DNA of 64,000 bases, from assembly GCF_001038505.1 (NCBI RefSeq), contig NZ_LDPY01000001.1, positions 558,001-622,000 on the forward strand, written 5' to 3'. Under the pieces are notes generated by a model that did not search any database, was not told where the DNA came from, and saw only the letters and a program-made list of their open reading frames with translations. Origin of the DNA: Puniceibacterium sp. IMCC21224 (GTDB lineage: Bacteria > Pseudomonadota > Alphaproteobacteria > Rhodobacterales > Rhodobacteraceae). Numbering within the stretch: the stretch's first letter is position 1; the number at the start of each line of letters is the position of its first letter. The translations under genes were made by a program, and so were the position numbers. Of the stretch, positions 26,476-35,124 are shown piece by piece.

Positions 26476-27196
26476 GGCAGATGATCTCCGGTAAAAGTAT
26501 AAAAGGATCGGTTAGGTGAGTGAAATTATGGAATAATACAAAAACAACTCGTCTAATTAAACGACATATTTCAATAACTCCAATGACCCCGCGCGACAGC
26601 AGGGTACTTTGCGCGGTAGGGTACTCACGAATGGTTTAACCGGACAACTGTTCTTTGGTCTTGACATTGGGTCGTCGGGCCGATTTGCGATGCGCCTTCT
26701 GAATGGCCCTCTGGGGTGCTGCGATGCGGCACTCTGGCGTCAAGCGGCCGAGGCGGCGGGTTGTGTTCCGTAACGTCATGGGAAGGTGCAATGTTTTTCA
26801 GATACGGAACGGGCATTTATTGAACCAATGCAGCTGTCTGGCTGGCGAACAGTTCAGAGTTAGGCGCTGGATGAGCGATCTCAGCCGGAAAAAAACTTTT
26901 CCGATTCGGCAGCTTAGCAGCATATCGGGCTGGGCGATGTCTCTTATGCGATTGTCGATTCGGCGCGACTCGTTCATAGGTTGTTTTGCGCGACATATTT
27001 TCGGCATCACGAACCTTCGCTGGCTCTGCGCTTCCGCGCCTGCAATCTATGAGCGTAAGCGCAATAAATTCCGTCACTTATCGCTGTTCTAGGCGCCGGC
27101 CAGATGCCGATGCCAGCTTTGGCATTTTACACAGGCGTGGTTTCCAGCCAAACTGCGGCCATGCCATCCGCCTCTGGGTTTATGGAGTGCCGCACC
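26476..27196. other. 720-nt intergenic region upstream of RTX and desaturase genes
   Basis: AT-richer than the rest of the window, with divergent genes on both sides. It contains TATTAT near 26536 on the minus strand, which could be a -10 element for the RTX gene; no convincing -35 was found. A 129-codon plus-strand frame at 26703-27092 is rich in Arg/Cys/Trp, has no family resemblance and no good ribosome site, so I treat the whole stretch as regulatory or non-coding. Confidence 0.5.
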
Positions 27197-28180
27197 ATGC
27201 AAGCCAGTTTTTCCCGTCGCAGCCTGATCGCGCCTGACCGTCTGCGGGCACTAATGCAACGATCCGACCTGCGTGGCGGGCTGCAATTGGGCGGCCATCT
27301 CGGAGCACTGTGTCTGACGGGTGCTGTGCTTTGGCAGCTTTGGGGCAGCTGGTGGGCGGTGCCAGTTTTCATGGCGCATGGCGTGCTGATCAACTTTCTT
27401 TACGCTGGCCAGCACGAGCTGAGCCACGAAACCGTGTTTCGCACCAAGCCGTTGAACGCGCTGTTTGGGCGGATCTTTGGCTTTGTGCTGATCTATCCGC
27501 GCGATTTCGACAAGATCCAGCATTGGGCACATCACCAGCACACGCAGAACTGGGAAAAGGACGGCGAATTGGTGCGCGAACCCTATACTCTGCGGACTTA
27601 TCTGCTGTGGTTCTGGGGGCTGACCTATTGGCAGACGCGGGTGACGCGGATCGTGCGGTTCTGTCGTGGTGTGGTGGTCGAACCCTATATCCGTCCCGAC
27701 GAAAATCGCATCGTGATCCGCGAGGCGCGCATTCACGCGGCGCTATATGCCACGATTGCAGGGGTGTCGCTTGTCACCGGCAGTTGGGCGGCGGTGATCC
27801 TATGGCTGGCGCCGATGATGCTGATGAAGCCGGTGCATCAGTTGCAAAACACGATTGAACATCTGGGTCTGAGTCACAAGAACGACATTCTCGAAAACAC
27901 CCGCTCGACCCGCGCGAACGCGATACTACGCTGGCTGTGCTGGCAAATGCCCTATCACACCGCGCATCATACCTTTCCGGCGGTTCCGTTCTGGCAGTTA
28001 GGGCAGCTGGACGCCGTGATGCGTGAAAACGGTGCTGCGCCTCATGCGATGGGCTGGATCGAATTCCAGATCGAGGTGATCCGCAAACTACGCGCCAAAT
28101 CCGAGGCGGACTATCCCTATGACGAGGTCTGGATCGTGCCGCGGGGCGATGGCCGCAGCCAGCGGGTTGAGGCCACATGA
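27197..28180 (+). CDS. membrane fatty acid desaturase family protein
   Basis: Integral membrane di-iron desaturase or hydroxylase, 327 residues from ATG 27197 (GGAG 9 nt upstream; ATGs at 27104 and 27182 are possible but add no conserved sequence). The three histidine boxes are HELSHE (73-78), HWAHHQH (109-115) and HTAHH (254-258), separated by hydrophobic helix pairs at about 33-70, 90-103 and 175-205. The protein introduces a double bond or hydroxyl into an acyl chain or similar lipid; regiospecificity cannot be read. Its stop overlaps the ATG of the TIM-barrel gene, so both are made together, which hints at a shared but unknown pathway. Confidence 0.87.
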   Translation: MQASFSRRSLIAPDRLRALMQRSDLRGGLQLGGHLGALCLTGAVLWQLWGSWWAVPVFMAHGVLINFLYAGQHELSHETVFRTKPLNALFGRIFGFVLIYPRDFDKIQHWAHHQHTQNWEKDGELVREPYTLRTYLLWFWGLTYWQTRVTRIVRFCRGVVVEPYIRPDENRIVIREARIHAALYATIAGVSLVTGSWAAVILWLAPMMLMKPVHQLQNTIEHLGLSHKNDILENTRSTRANAILRWLCWQMPYHTAHHTFPAVPFWQLGQLDAVMRENGAAPHAMGWIEFQIEVIRKLRAKSEADYPYDEVWIVPRGDGRSQRVEAT

Positions 28181-29019
28181 GACGTTTGCGCATCTTTCAA
28201 TCGCTCTGGGCGATGCAGCCACACGATCAAAGCGGTGAGATGCTGCCATTGGACCGGGTGGCGGGCATGGTGGCGGACGCGGGATATGCCGGGCTGGCGA
28301 TTGATCTGGGGGCGGCGGATATCGAGGTGGCGCATGCGGTGCGTCCGCATCTGGCACGCGAAGGGTTGACGCCGCTGATCGTCGCCTTTCCCCGCAGTGT
28401 CGAAAGCCTGCGAGACACGTTGAAAATGGCGGTGGATTTTGGGTCGCCCTATGTCAACGTGGTCGGGCAGGTGTTCCCGCTGACGGTCGAAGGCGCGATC
28501 CCGGTGATCCGCCGCTGGATTGAGATGTCGGATGAAATCGGCATGCCGATACATTTTGAAACCCACCGTAACTGCATCACCAACGATCTGTTTTCCACGC
28601 TGTCGCTGCTGGATGCAGTGCCCGAGATGCGATTGGCGGCGGATCTGTCGCATTACATCGTCGACCGCGAATTCAAACTTCCGCTCGCGGATTGGGAACG
28701 TGGCCTGCTATCGCGCTGTCTGTCACGATCCGACAGCTTTCAGGGCCGGGTGGCCAGCCGCCAGCAAATCCAGCTTCAGATCGGATTTGCCCAACACGCG
28801 AAATGGGTCACGCTGTTCGAATCCTTCTGGGCCGAAGGGTTTGCCGACTGGCGCGCCCGCAACGATACCGGCGATCTGGTGTTTTTGTGCGAACTTGGCC
28901 CGCCGGAATACGCCATGACGGGGGCGGACGGGCGGGAATTGTCGGACCGCTGGTCCGAGGCGCGCACGCTTATGGCGACGGCCGAGGCGCTGTGGGCGGA
29001 TCTGGGTGGCGATGGATGA
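28177..29019 (+). CDS. sugar phosphate isomerase/epimerase family (TIM barrel)
   Basis: Xylose-isomerase-like TIM barrel protein of 280 residues (AP endonuclease family 2 fold). Likely metal-binding positions are the Glu and His of HFETHRN (about residues 127-133) and the Asp and His of AADLSHYIVD. The start ATG overlaps the desaturase stop. Members isomerise or epimerise sugars, sugar phosphates or hydroxy-acids; nothing in this copy fixes the substrate. The tight coupling to a desaturase is unusual for the family. Confidence 0.8.
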   Translation: MRRLRIFQSLWAMQPHDQSGEMLPLDRVAGMVADAGYAGLAIDLGAADIEVAHAVRPHLAREGLTPLIVAFPRSVESLRDTLKMAVDFGSPYVNVVGQVFPLTVEGAIPVIRRWIEMSDEIGMPIHFETHRNCITNDLFSTLSLLDAVPEMRLAADLSHYIVDREFKLPLADWERGLLSRCLSRSDSFQGRVASRQQIQLQIGFAQHAKWVTLFESFWAEGFADWRARNDTGDLVFLCELGPPEYAMTGADGRELSDRWSEARTLMATAEALWADLGGDG

Positions 29020-29022
29020 ACG

Positions 29023-29328
29023 CTACAATGCGCCGCCACTGTCGAGTGGTCTGACACCGCTGGCCTGACCTTTGGATGCCAGGCAGCGCCAGCGGTCTTG
29101 CGGCGATCCAACGCCGACGATGACCAGCGTGTTGGCCGGGGTGAAGTCCGAGCTGATGACCGTGCCAGTTTGCCTTGCGGCGGTCTGCACGGCGCCCAGG
29201 CAGGCAGATTCGTCAGCGGTACTTCCGGTACGCAGGGCCGAGGGGGTGCGGTCTGACCCACCACTGCTGCACCCTGCCAGCGCGAGAAATGTCGAGACCA
29301 TGATGATCCAGCGGTGTGACGTTGCCAT
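29023..29328 (-). CDS. small lipoprotein of unknown function
   Basis: A 101-residue protein from ATG 29328, preceded by GGAGA. It begins with a hydrophobic stretch ending in the lipobox LALAGC (Cys about residue 20), so it should be lipidated and anchored in the envelope. The mature part is about 80 residues with two further cysteines (DESACLGA and RWRCLAS) that may form a disulfide, and has a compact alpha/beta look. It converges on the TIM-barrel gene with only 3 nt between stops. No family recognised. Confidence 0.75.
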   Translation of the reverse strand: MATSHRWIIMVSTFLALAGCSSGGSDRTPSALRTGSTADESACLGAVQTAARQTGTVISSDFTPANTLVIVGVGSPQDRWRCLASKGQASGVRPLDSGGAL

Positions 29329-29415
29329 TTTGTCGTCTCCGATCCGTTCGCTTTGACGATAGGGAAGCACAGATCGCTGCGGCGGGGCAACGCGAAATCC
29401 CAATGGGGTGCGCGC

Positions 29416-30069
29416 TCAGGCCTTTGAGCGGCTTAGAAAGCTGGCGACCGTCGCCGCAGCCGCGACGCCGTCGATGATTGGCGCCATGATACGCCCTCGC
29501 GCGCGGCGTGGGATGTCGACCATACCGGCGCAGCCCAGCACCAGCGCGTTGATGCAATCCTCGGCCTCGGCGCGTGCCATCTCGTCCAACACCCGCTCAG
29601 CGGCCGCGTCGGGATCATTCTCAAGCGCCAGCACCGGCACACCGCTGGCCCGGACACGGGCGCAGGCACCGCGCAGCCCGTAGGTTGTTATATTCCCTTC
29701 GAGAATCGGGATCGACACGGCAAGCGTTGTGACCACCGAAAACCGCGCCCCCGCCATCGCCGCAGCGTGATAGCCCGCCTGCCCGATGCCGATGACCGGA
29801 CAGCGCGCCGCGCTGCGTGCTGCGGCCAGTGCCGTGTCGTCAAAGCATCCGATGATGATCGCGCCCGCGCCGTTGTCTGACGCCGCGCGCACCAGTTCCA
29901 GCAGCGGAGCGGTGGCGCGCTCTCCATCTTCAACTCCCTGGATCGACGGCGGCCCCTGATGCGAGGTCACGCCGATAAACCCGCCGCCCGGCACGGCCCG
30001 CCGTGCGGCGTCAAGCATCGCCGCCGTCATTGACACTGTGGCGTTCGGATTGATGATTGTAACGGTCAT
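29416..30069 (-). CDS. Asp/Glu/hydantoin racemase family protein
   Basis: Cofactor-independent racemase-fold protein of 217 residues. The two catalytic cysteines of the family are present: Cys75 in IIIGCFDDT and Cys180 in LVLGCAGM. The opening INPNAT and the pattern ALVLGCAGM fit the hydantoin racemase branch. It is the last gene of a five-gene minus-strand operon encoding a PotABCD-type ABC transporter, separated from the permease gene by 5 nt. This suggests that the imported solute is a chiral amino acid derivative, hydantoin or similar rather than a simple polyamine (inference). Confidence 0.85.
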   Translation of the reverse strand: MTVTIINPNATVSMTAAMLDAARRAVPGGGFIGVTSHQGPPSIQGVEDGERATAPLLELVRAASDNGAGAIIIGCFDDTALAAARSAARCPVIGIGQAGYHAAAMAGARFSVVTTLAVSIPILEGNITTYGLRGACARVRASGVPVLALENDPDAAAERVLDEMARAEAEDCINALVLGCAGMVDIPRRARGRIMAPIIDGVAAAATVASFLSRSKA

Positions 30070-30074
30070 TCAGG

Positions 30075-30914
30075 TCAGACCATGCCCTTGCCTGCGTCTG
30101 AACCGGCCCGCGCCTGACGCCGGTTCATCAGCCATACGGTGATCAGAAATACGCCGATCACCAGAAATGAGAAGACAGTGGTCATTGTCCCCAGCGCAAA
30201 GATCACTGGCGTGGTGACGTTGGTGGTCATGCCGTAAATCTCAAGCGGCAGCGTGTTATAGCTGCCCGCCGTCAGCAAAGTGCGGGCGAACTCGTCATAG
30301 CTCAGGGTAAAGCCGAACAGCGCCACCCCGATCAGTGACGGCGCGATGATCGGCAACACCACATGGCGGATCGTCTGCCAGTTGGTCGCGCCCTGATCGC
30401 GGGCGGCCTCCTCATAGCTTTTGTCAAAACGGTTGAAGACTGCGAACATGATTAGCAGGCCAAAGGGCAGGGTCCATGTCAGTTGTGAGCCAAGGCCCGA
30501 GGTGGCCCAGTGGATCTTGAACCCCAGCTGCGAAAAGATCAGCCCGACGCCCAGCGACACCAGAATCGACGGGATCACCAGCGACGTGATGATCAGATAG
30601 AACAGCACTGCTGACCCGGCGAACCGCTTGCGAAACGCAAGGCCACCCATCACCGACACCACCACCGTGACCACCATCACAATCACCCCGAGCGCGAGCG
30701 ATCGGCGGAATGATCCCCAGATGTCGCCGACGGCCTGCTGCTGAAACAGGTCGCGGAACCAGTGTATCGACGTGCCGCGCATCGGAAAGGTCAGCCCGCC
30801 TTGCGGCCCCTGAAACGACAGGATCGCAATGGTGATCGTCGGGCCATACAGAAACAACAGGAACAGGCCAAAGAATGTCGCCAGCACATAAAAGGACCGG
30901 GGTCTGGGTTCCAT
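30075..30914 (-). CDS. ABC transporter permease, PotC-like
   Basis: Inner-membrane permease of a spermidine/putrescine-type importer, 279 residues from ATG 30914 (GGAG 8 nt upstream). It has about six helices, with the EAA loop EEAARDQGATNWQTIRHVVLP near residues 170-190. It lies 5 nt before the racemase gene and 2 nt after the other permease gene, in the order ATPase, binding protein, PotB, PotC, racemase. Substrate unknown; the family also carries other cationic or amino-acid-like solutes. Confidence 0.9.
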   Translation of the reverse strand: MEPRPRSFYVLATFFGLFLLFLYGPTITIAILSFQGPQGGLTFPMRGTSIHWFRDLFQQQAVGDIWGSFRRSLALGVIVMVVTVVVSVMGGLAFRKRFAGSAVLFYLIITSLVIPSILVSLGVGLIFSQLGFKIHWATSGLGSQLTWTLPFGLLIMFAVFNRFDKSYEEAARDQGATNWQTIRHVVLPIIAPSLIGVALFGFTLSYDEFARTLLTAGSYNTLPLEIYGMTTNVTTPVIFALGTMTTVFSFLVIGVFLITVWLMNRRQARAGSDAGKGMV

Positions 30915-30916
30915 GT

Positions 30917-31786
30917 TCACAGCTCCTTTCGGATGTCGACAAAGCGCAGGAAGATGCCGATGGTGATCAGCACCGTACACAGCAGCACGACTGCGGTGGC
31001 CGAGGCCGAGGGGTATTGCAGTAGCGCAATATCGTTCGAGATCAGGCGCCCGACATTGGCGGATTGCGATCCTGACATGAACCGCACGGTGATGAAATCG
31101 CCCATGACTAGAGTGACGACAAAGATTGTGCCGATCATGATGCCGGGTTTTGTCAGCGGAATGATCACGTTCCACAGTATCTGACCGCCAGTGGCACCGG
31201 CGTCTCGGGCGGCCTCGATCAGGGATTTGTCGATCCGCATCATAGTGTTAAAGATCGGCACCACCATGAACAGCGTATAAAGATGCACAAAGGCAAGGAT
31301 CACCGAAAAGTCGGAAAACAGCAGCCATTCCAGCGGCTCATCTATCACGCCCCAGCTGATCAGCGTCTCATTGGCCAGCCCGTTGCGGCCAAGGAACGGG
31401 ATCCACGAGATCATGCGGATGATGTTCGAGGTCCAGAATGGGATCGTGCACAGCAGAAACAGCGCGATCTGCCAGGTCAGTGACCGCACGTGAAACGCCA
31501 GGAAATAGGCGACCCAAAAGCCGATTCCCAGCGTCAGTGCCCAGGTGATCGCGGCATATTTGAAGGTGTTGCCAAACACCCGGTAGGTCACGGGTGACCC
31601 AAAGAGGAAATCGTAATTCTCACCGGACAAGGCCGGGATGATGGAAAACTCGGTCGCCTGCCAGAAACTGACAATCACGATCACAATGATCGGTAGCACC
31701 AGGAACATCGCCAGGATCAGCGCCATGGGGGCGGCCATAAGCCAGCCGGTCACATGGCGGCTTTGAAGGGCCTGTTTCAGCATCAT
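30917..31786 (-). CDS. ABC transporter permease, PotB-like
   Basis: First permease of the pair, 289 residues and about six transmembrane helices. The EAA motif is EAARDAGATGGQILWNVIIP, around residue 190. The start ATG follows GGGGAAGA; a second Met follows directly. It is separated from the binding-protein gene by 88 nt that contain a strong hairpin, which would let the binding protein be made in excess. Confidence 0.9.
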   Translation of the reverse strand: MMLKQALQSRHVTGWLMAAPMALILAMFLVLPIIVIVIVSFWQATEFSIIPALSGENYDFLFGSPVTYRVFGNTFKYAAITWALTLGIGFWVAYFLAFHVRSLTWQIALFLLCTIPFWTSNIIRMISWIPFLGRNGLANETLISWGVIDEPLEWLLFSDFSVILAFVHLYTLFMVVPIFNTMMRIDKSLIEAARDAGATGGQILWNVIIPLTKPGIMIGTIFVVTLVMGDFITVRFMSGSQSANVGRLISNDIALLQYPSASATAVVLLCTVLITIGIFLRFVDIRKEL

Positions 31787-31822
31787 TGGCAGTCTTCCCC
31801 TGAGTCGGTGCAGGTCTGGAAT

Positions 31823-31851
31823 GCCGCGCCCCCAGACAGCAGGGGCGCGGC
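31823..31851 (-). terminator. hairpin after the solute-binding protein gene
   Basis: GCCGCGCCCC and GGGGCGCGGC make a perfect 10-bp stem with a 9-nt loop in the gap between binding-protein stop and permease start. It is probably a 3' stabiliser or partial terminator that raises binding-protein mRNA over that of the permeases. Confidence 0.65.
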
Positions 31852-31874
31852 GTGTTGTCTGTGTCAGCGCCAGA

Positions 31875-33146
31875 TCAGGCCGCGATGAATTCGTTCCATT
31901 TGCGGACCATGTACTGGTTTTCGTCCATCACGGCGTTCCAGCAGGCCACTGCCCCCATCCGGTCGTTGAACGAACCGCCGTCGCGCACGTCGCCCGCAGC
32001 GGCCAGCTGGTCGCCGGTCGGGCTGCTAATGACGTCGGTGGCGGGCTTGCCTTCGAACCAGTAGCCCCATTCGTTTTCGGACATGAATTCTTTGGAGGTT
32101 TCCGGAACAGCCGAATAATAACCCTGACGCATCAGGTAGCCGCCGACCCAGCCGCTGAGGTACCAGTTGATGTATTCATACGCCGCTTCGAGTTCGAGGC
32201 CGCTCAGGCTGCTCGACAGACCGATGCCGCCGCCCCAGCTGCGATACCCCTCTTCCAACGGCTGGTAGACGCATTCAATGCCGCGCGATTTGACCGCTGT
32301 GATGGCGGGGGACCACATCGACTGGATGACCACTTCGCCTGATGCCATCAGGTTGACGCTTTCGTCGAAAGTTTTCCAGAAGGCGCGGAACTGGCCGGCT
32401 TTCTTGGCCTCGGTAAAGATCCCGAGGGTCATGTCGATCTCTTCTTTCGTCATGTTGCCCTTGTCGGGGTATTTATATTCGCCCATGGATTCCACGACCA
32501 TCGCCATGTCCATGATCCCGATGGACGAGATGTCGAGGATCGACGCCTTGCCCTTGAATTCGGGGTTGAGCAGTTCCGACCATTTGCTGATCGGACGGCC
32601 AATCAGATCGGGGCGGATGCCCAGTGTATCGGCGTTGTAGATCGTCGGGATCAGGGTCATCCAGCCGGATTCTTCCTGAACAAAGTCGGTGCCGCCGGGA
32701 CCAGAAGTAAAGCCGACGCTATGCGGTGCGGTGCCCTGCGCGATAGTGCTTTCGGGGGTCAGTTTACCACTGCGAAAGATGCCGACGATCTTGTCGTAAT
32801 TGGCAATTTTGCTGGTATCCATCGCCTGAAGGTTGCCGGTCGGCCAGACCTTTTTGCAGATCCAGTATTCGATATCGGCAATGTCAAAGCTGTCGGGCTG
32901 CGTCGCGGCGCGTTGTGTCACCGCGTCACTGTCCAGTGCCGTCATTTCGAGGGTAAAGCCAAGGTCTTCTTTCACCTTGTTCGCGACGTCGTTCAGGTTT
33001 GATACCCCGGTGCCGAACTGGCGCAGGGTCACGTTCTTGATGTTTTGCGCCCAAAGCATCGGTGCCGGAAACGCCGAAGCGGCGGCAGCGGCCGTCGCGC
33101 CCTTGAGCACGCTGCGGCGGTTCAGTTTTGTCGATTTCATATCCAT
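31875..33146 (-). CDS. extracellular solute-binding protein (PotD-like), Tat-exported
   Basis: Periplasmic binding protein of the importer, 423 residues from ATG 33146 (AAGGAG 6 nt upstream). The N-terminus has a twin-arginine motif (NRRSVLKG) followed by an Ala-rich stretch and a probable cleavage at LWAQN. The rest resembles the spermidine/putrescine-binding branch (family 1 type II fold) but is about 60-80 residues longer than PotD. It is preceded by the ATPase gene (43 nt) and followed by two permease genes. Export by Tat suggests folding before secretion. The solute is not identifiable from sequence. Confidence 0.9.
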   Translation of the reverse strand: MDMKSTKLNRRSVLKGATAAAAASAFPAPMLWAQNIKNVTLRQFGTGVSNLNDVANKVKEDLGFTLEMTALDSDAVTQRAATQPDSFDIADIEYWICKKVWPTGNLQAMDTSKIANYDKIVGIFRSGKLTPESTIAQGTAPHSVGFTSGPGGTDFVQEESGWMTLIPTIYNADTLGIRPDLIGRPISKWSELLNPEFKGKASILDISSIGIMDMAMVVESMGEYKYPDKGNMTKEEIDMTLGIFTEAKKAGQFRAFWKTFDESVNLMASGEVVIQSMWSPAITAVKSRGIECVYQPLEEGYRSWGGGIGLSSSLSGLELEAAYEYINWYLSGWVGGYLMRQGYYSAVPETSKEFMSENEWGYWFEGKPATDVISSPTGDQLAAAGDVRDGGSFNDRMGAVACWNAVMDENQYMVRKWNEFIAA

Positions 33147-33189
33147 GTCTCTCTCCTTGTCAGACGTTCTGCGTGTGGCTGAGGGGGCC

Positions 33190-34167
33190 TCAGGCCAGCG
33201 CATGCAGTTGGGTGGCGTCCCAGCTCAGACCGATCTGGTCCCCTGGGCTTCGTGGTTTGTCGAAAAATGTGCTTTCGGGGACTAGGGCAGTGACCTCCTG
33301 ATCGCCGGTCATGCGGGCCGTCACGGCCACATGGGTGCCCTGATATTCCACATGCATCACCGCTGCCTGTGTTTCGGATGCGGCAGGGTCAGTGATGGTA
33401 ATGGCATCCGAGCGGACGGCAAAATGTCCGCGCGGCAGGGCGATCACGTTATGCCCGCCCATGAAACGGGCAACAAATTCAGTACGCGGCGCGTTGAATA
33501 CATCACGCGCCGGGCCGGCCTGTTCGATCACCGCATTGTTCATCACGACGATCTCGTCAGCCAGCGCCAGCGCCTCGTCCTGACCGTGGGTGACATGCAG
33601 AAAGGAAATGCCCAACTCGCGTTGCAGCTTTTTCAGCTCACCCCGCATCCGAATGCGCAGGAACGGATCCAGCGCTGACAGCGGTTCGTCCAGCAGCAGC
33701 ACTTGGGGCCGCGTGATCAGCGCACGCGCCAATGCGACGCGCTGTTGCTGTCCGCCGGACAGTTGCGCGGGCAGGCGGTCGGCATATTGGATCATATCGA
33801 CCAGTTCTAGCATTTCCAACGCAGTTTTGTGCCGTTCCGTCTGATCGACGCCCTTCATCTTGAGGCTGAAGGCGACGTTGTCCTTGACGCTGAGATGCGG
33901 AAACAGGGCATAGCTTTGAAACATCATCGCGGTGCCGCGCTGGGCAGGGGGCAGATAGGAAATGTCGCGCCCCGCCAGCACGATTGAGCCGTCGCTGACC
34001 GTCTCATGCCCCGCGATCATCCGCAGAGTCGAAGATTTACCGCATCCCGATGGCCCAAGCAGGCAAACATACGAGCCAGAGGCGAAATGATGATTGATCG
34101 CATTTACGGCGACCGTACTGCCATAGCGTTTGGTCAACGACACCAGTTCAAGATCGTTCTGTTCCAT
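33190..34167 (-). CDS. ABC transporter ATP-binding protein (PotA-like)
   Basis: Cytoplasmic ATPase of the importer, 325 residues from ATG 34167; TTG 34209 would add 14. It has Walker A LLGPSGCGKSST, signature SGGQQQRVALARAL, Walker B LLLDEPLSALD and the switch His in FLHVTHGQ. A C-terminal TOBE/OB-like domain (about 240-325) is typical for the sugar/polyamine subclass. It is the first gene of the operon and divergent from the GntR regulator, with 231 nt between their start codons. Confidence 0.93.
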   Translation of the reverse strand: MEQNDLELVSLTKRYGSTVAVNAINHHFASGSYVCLLGPSGCGKSSTLRMIAGHETVSDGSIVLAGRDISYLPPAQRGTAMMFQSYALFPHLSVKDNVAFSLKMKGVDQTERHKTALEMLELVDMIQYADRLPAQLSGGQQQRVALARALITRPQVLLLDEPLSALDPFLRIRMRGELKKLQRELGISFLHVTHGQDEALALADEIVVMNNAVIEQAGPARDVFNAPRTEFVARFMGGHNVIALPRGHFAVRSDAITITDPAASETQAAVMHVEYQGTHVAVTARMTGDQEVTALVPESTFFDKPRSPGDQIGLSWDATQLHALA

Positions 34168-34318
34168 TGTCGTCGAAGCCCCCGTTAGCGATTTGGACTG
34201 ATGCGACAATGGCGGCAGTTTTCAGGCAATGAAAAACCCGGCGATGGGGCGCGACAGACGCAAGGCGATGAAAATTTACGCACATGCGATGGGGGTGTGC
34301 CCGCTGATTGCGCACATG

Positions 34319-34330
34319 ATTGTATACAAT
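34319..34330. promoter_or_regulatory. probable GntR (FCD) operator
   Basis: ATTGTATACAAT is a perfect 12-bp palindrome in the divergent promoter region between the transporter ATPase gene and the GntR gene. The TTGTATACAA core is the kind of site bound by FCD-type GntR repressors. It lies 69 nt before the GntR ATG and 152 nt from the ATPase ATG. Confidence 0.6.
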
Positions 34331-34396
34331 GACCCAGAAGATCGCATCCAGACGGGAATCGGCTTGCCCACATCTGAACAGAGCGGCACCCTAAGC

Positions 34397-34409
34397 GTAT
34401 GGCGCATAC
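34397..34409. promoter_or_regulatory. inverted repeat over the GntR start codon
   Basis: GTATG-GCG-CATAC, a perfect 5+5 repeat with a 3-nt centre, overlaps the first codons of the GntR gene. It shares the GTAT half-site of the palindrome at 34319 and could be a second, autoregulatory site, or chance. Confidence 0.3.
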
Positions 34410-35124
34410 AGATTTGAACAAACAGATGATCCAGATGCCAGCTCAGGGGCGCGACGGCGGATCAAAGGCGGTGGTCGACGGGCTGTCGCTGGCGATCCAC
34501 GAACATCGGCTGGCTCCGGGCACCAAGCTGGGCGAAGATGAGATCGGAGAGATCTACGGCGTCTCGCGCACGGTGGTCCGGGCCGCATTGCAGCAACTGT
34601 CGCATACGCAACTGGTACAGATCGAACGCAACCGGGGGGCCTATGTGGCGCAACCCACGCTGCGCGAAGCACGCGAGGTGTTCGAGGCCCGCGCCCTTCT
34701 TGAGGGCCGCACCGCCTGCTGGGCTGCGGAACGGGCCACGCCGCGGGATGTTGATCGGCTGGAACGCCACATCGCAGAGGAGCACGCCGCGCTTGATGTG
34801 CAGGACATGGGCCGGGCGCTGCGCCTGTCAGGGCAGTTTCATATCGAACTGGCGCGGATCGCGGATCAGGACACTATCGCAGGTTTTGTCGAAACTCTGA
34901 TTGCGCGCTCGTCGCTGGTGATCGCGCTTTACTGGCGCCGCTCGGCTGCCTTGTGTGAAAGCAACGCGCATCACGCGCTGATTCAGGCGATCGCGGCCAA
35001 TGACGGTCCCCGCGCTCAAGAGCAGATGTCGTCGCATTTGATCGACATTCTGTCATCGCTTGACCTGCGTGATCGAACCGCGCCGCCGCGGACCCTGCGC
35101 GATGCGTTGCTTGGCCATGCGTGA
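34399..35124 (+). CDS. GntR family regulator, FCD subfamily
   Basis: DNA-binding regulator of 241 residues. The N-terminal winged helix-turn-helix (about 22-90) has LGEDEIGEIYGVSRTVVRAAL as its recognition part, and an all-helical FCD ligand domain (about 95-225) has the metal/ligand histidines in QFHIELARIA and NAHHALIQAI. It is divergent from the five-gene transporter-racemase operon, which it probably represses until its solute is present. The GNAT gene starts within its last codons. Confidence 0.92.
   Translation: MAHTDLNKQMIQMPAQGRDGGSKAVVDGLSLAIHEHRLAPGTKLGEDEIGEIYGVSRTVVRAALQQLSHTQLVQIERNRGAYVAQPTLREAREVFEARALLEGRTACWAAERATPRDVDRLERHIAEEHAALDVQDMGRALRLSGQFHIELARIADQDTIAGFVETLIARSSLVIALYWRRSAALCESNAHHALIQAIAANDGPRAQEQMSSHLIDILSSLDLRDRTAPPRTLRDALLGHA

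Noticed and set aside
24713-26494. Long plus-strand open frame rich in Pro/Ser/Leu opposite the RTX gene
   Set aside because: It mirrors the 27-bp RTX repeats in the opposite strand; composition is monotonous, it resembles no family and has no ribosome site.
26703-27092. 129-codon frame in the intergenic region before the desaturase gene
   Set aside because: Odd composition with many Arg, Cys and Trp residues, no ribosome site and no recognisable family; treated as non-coding.
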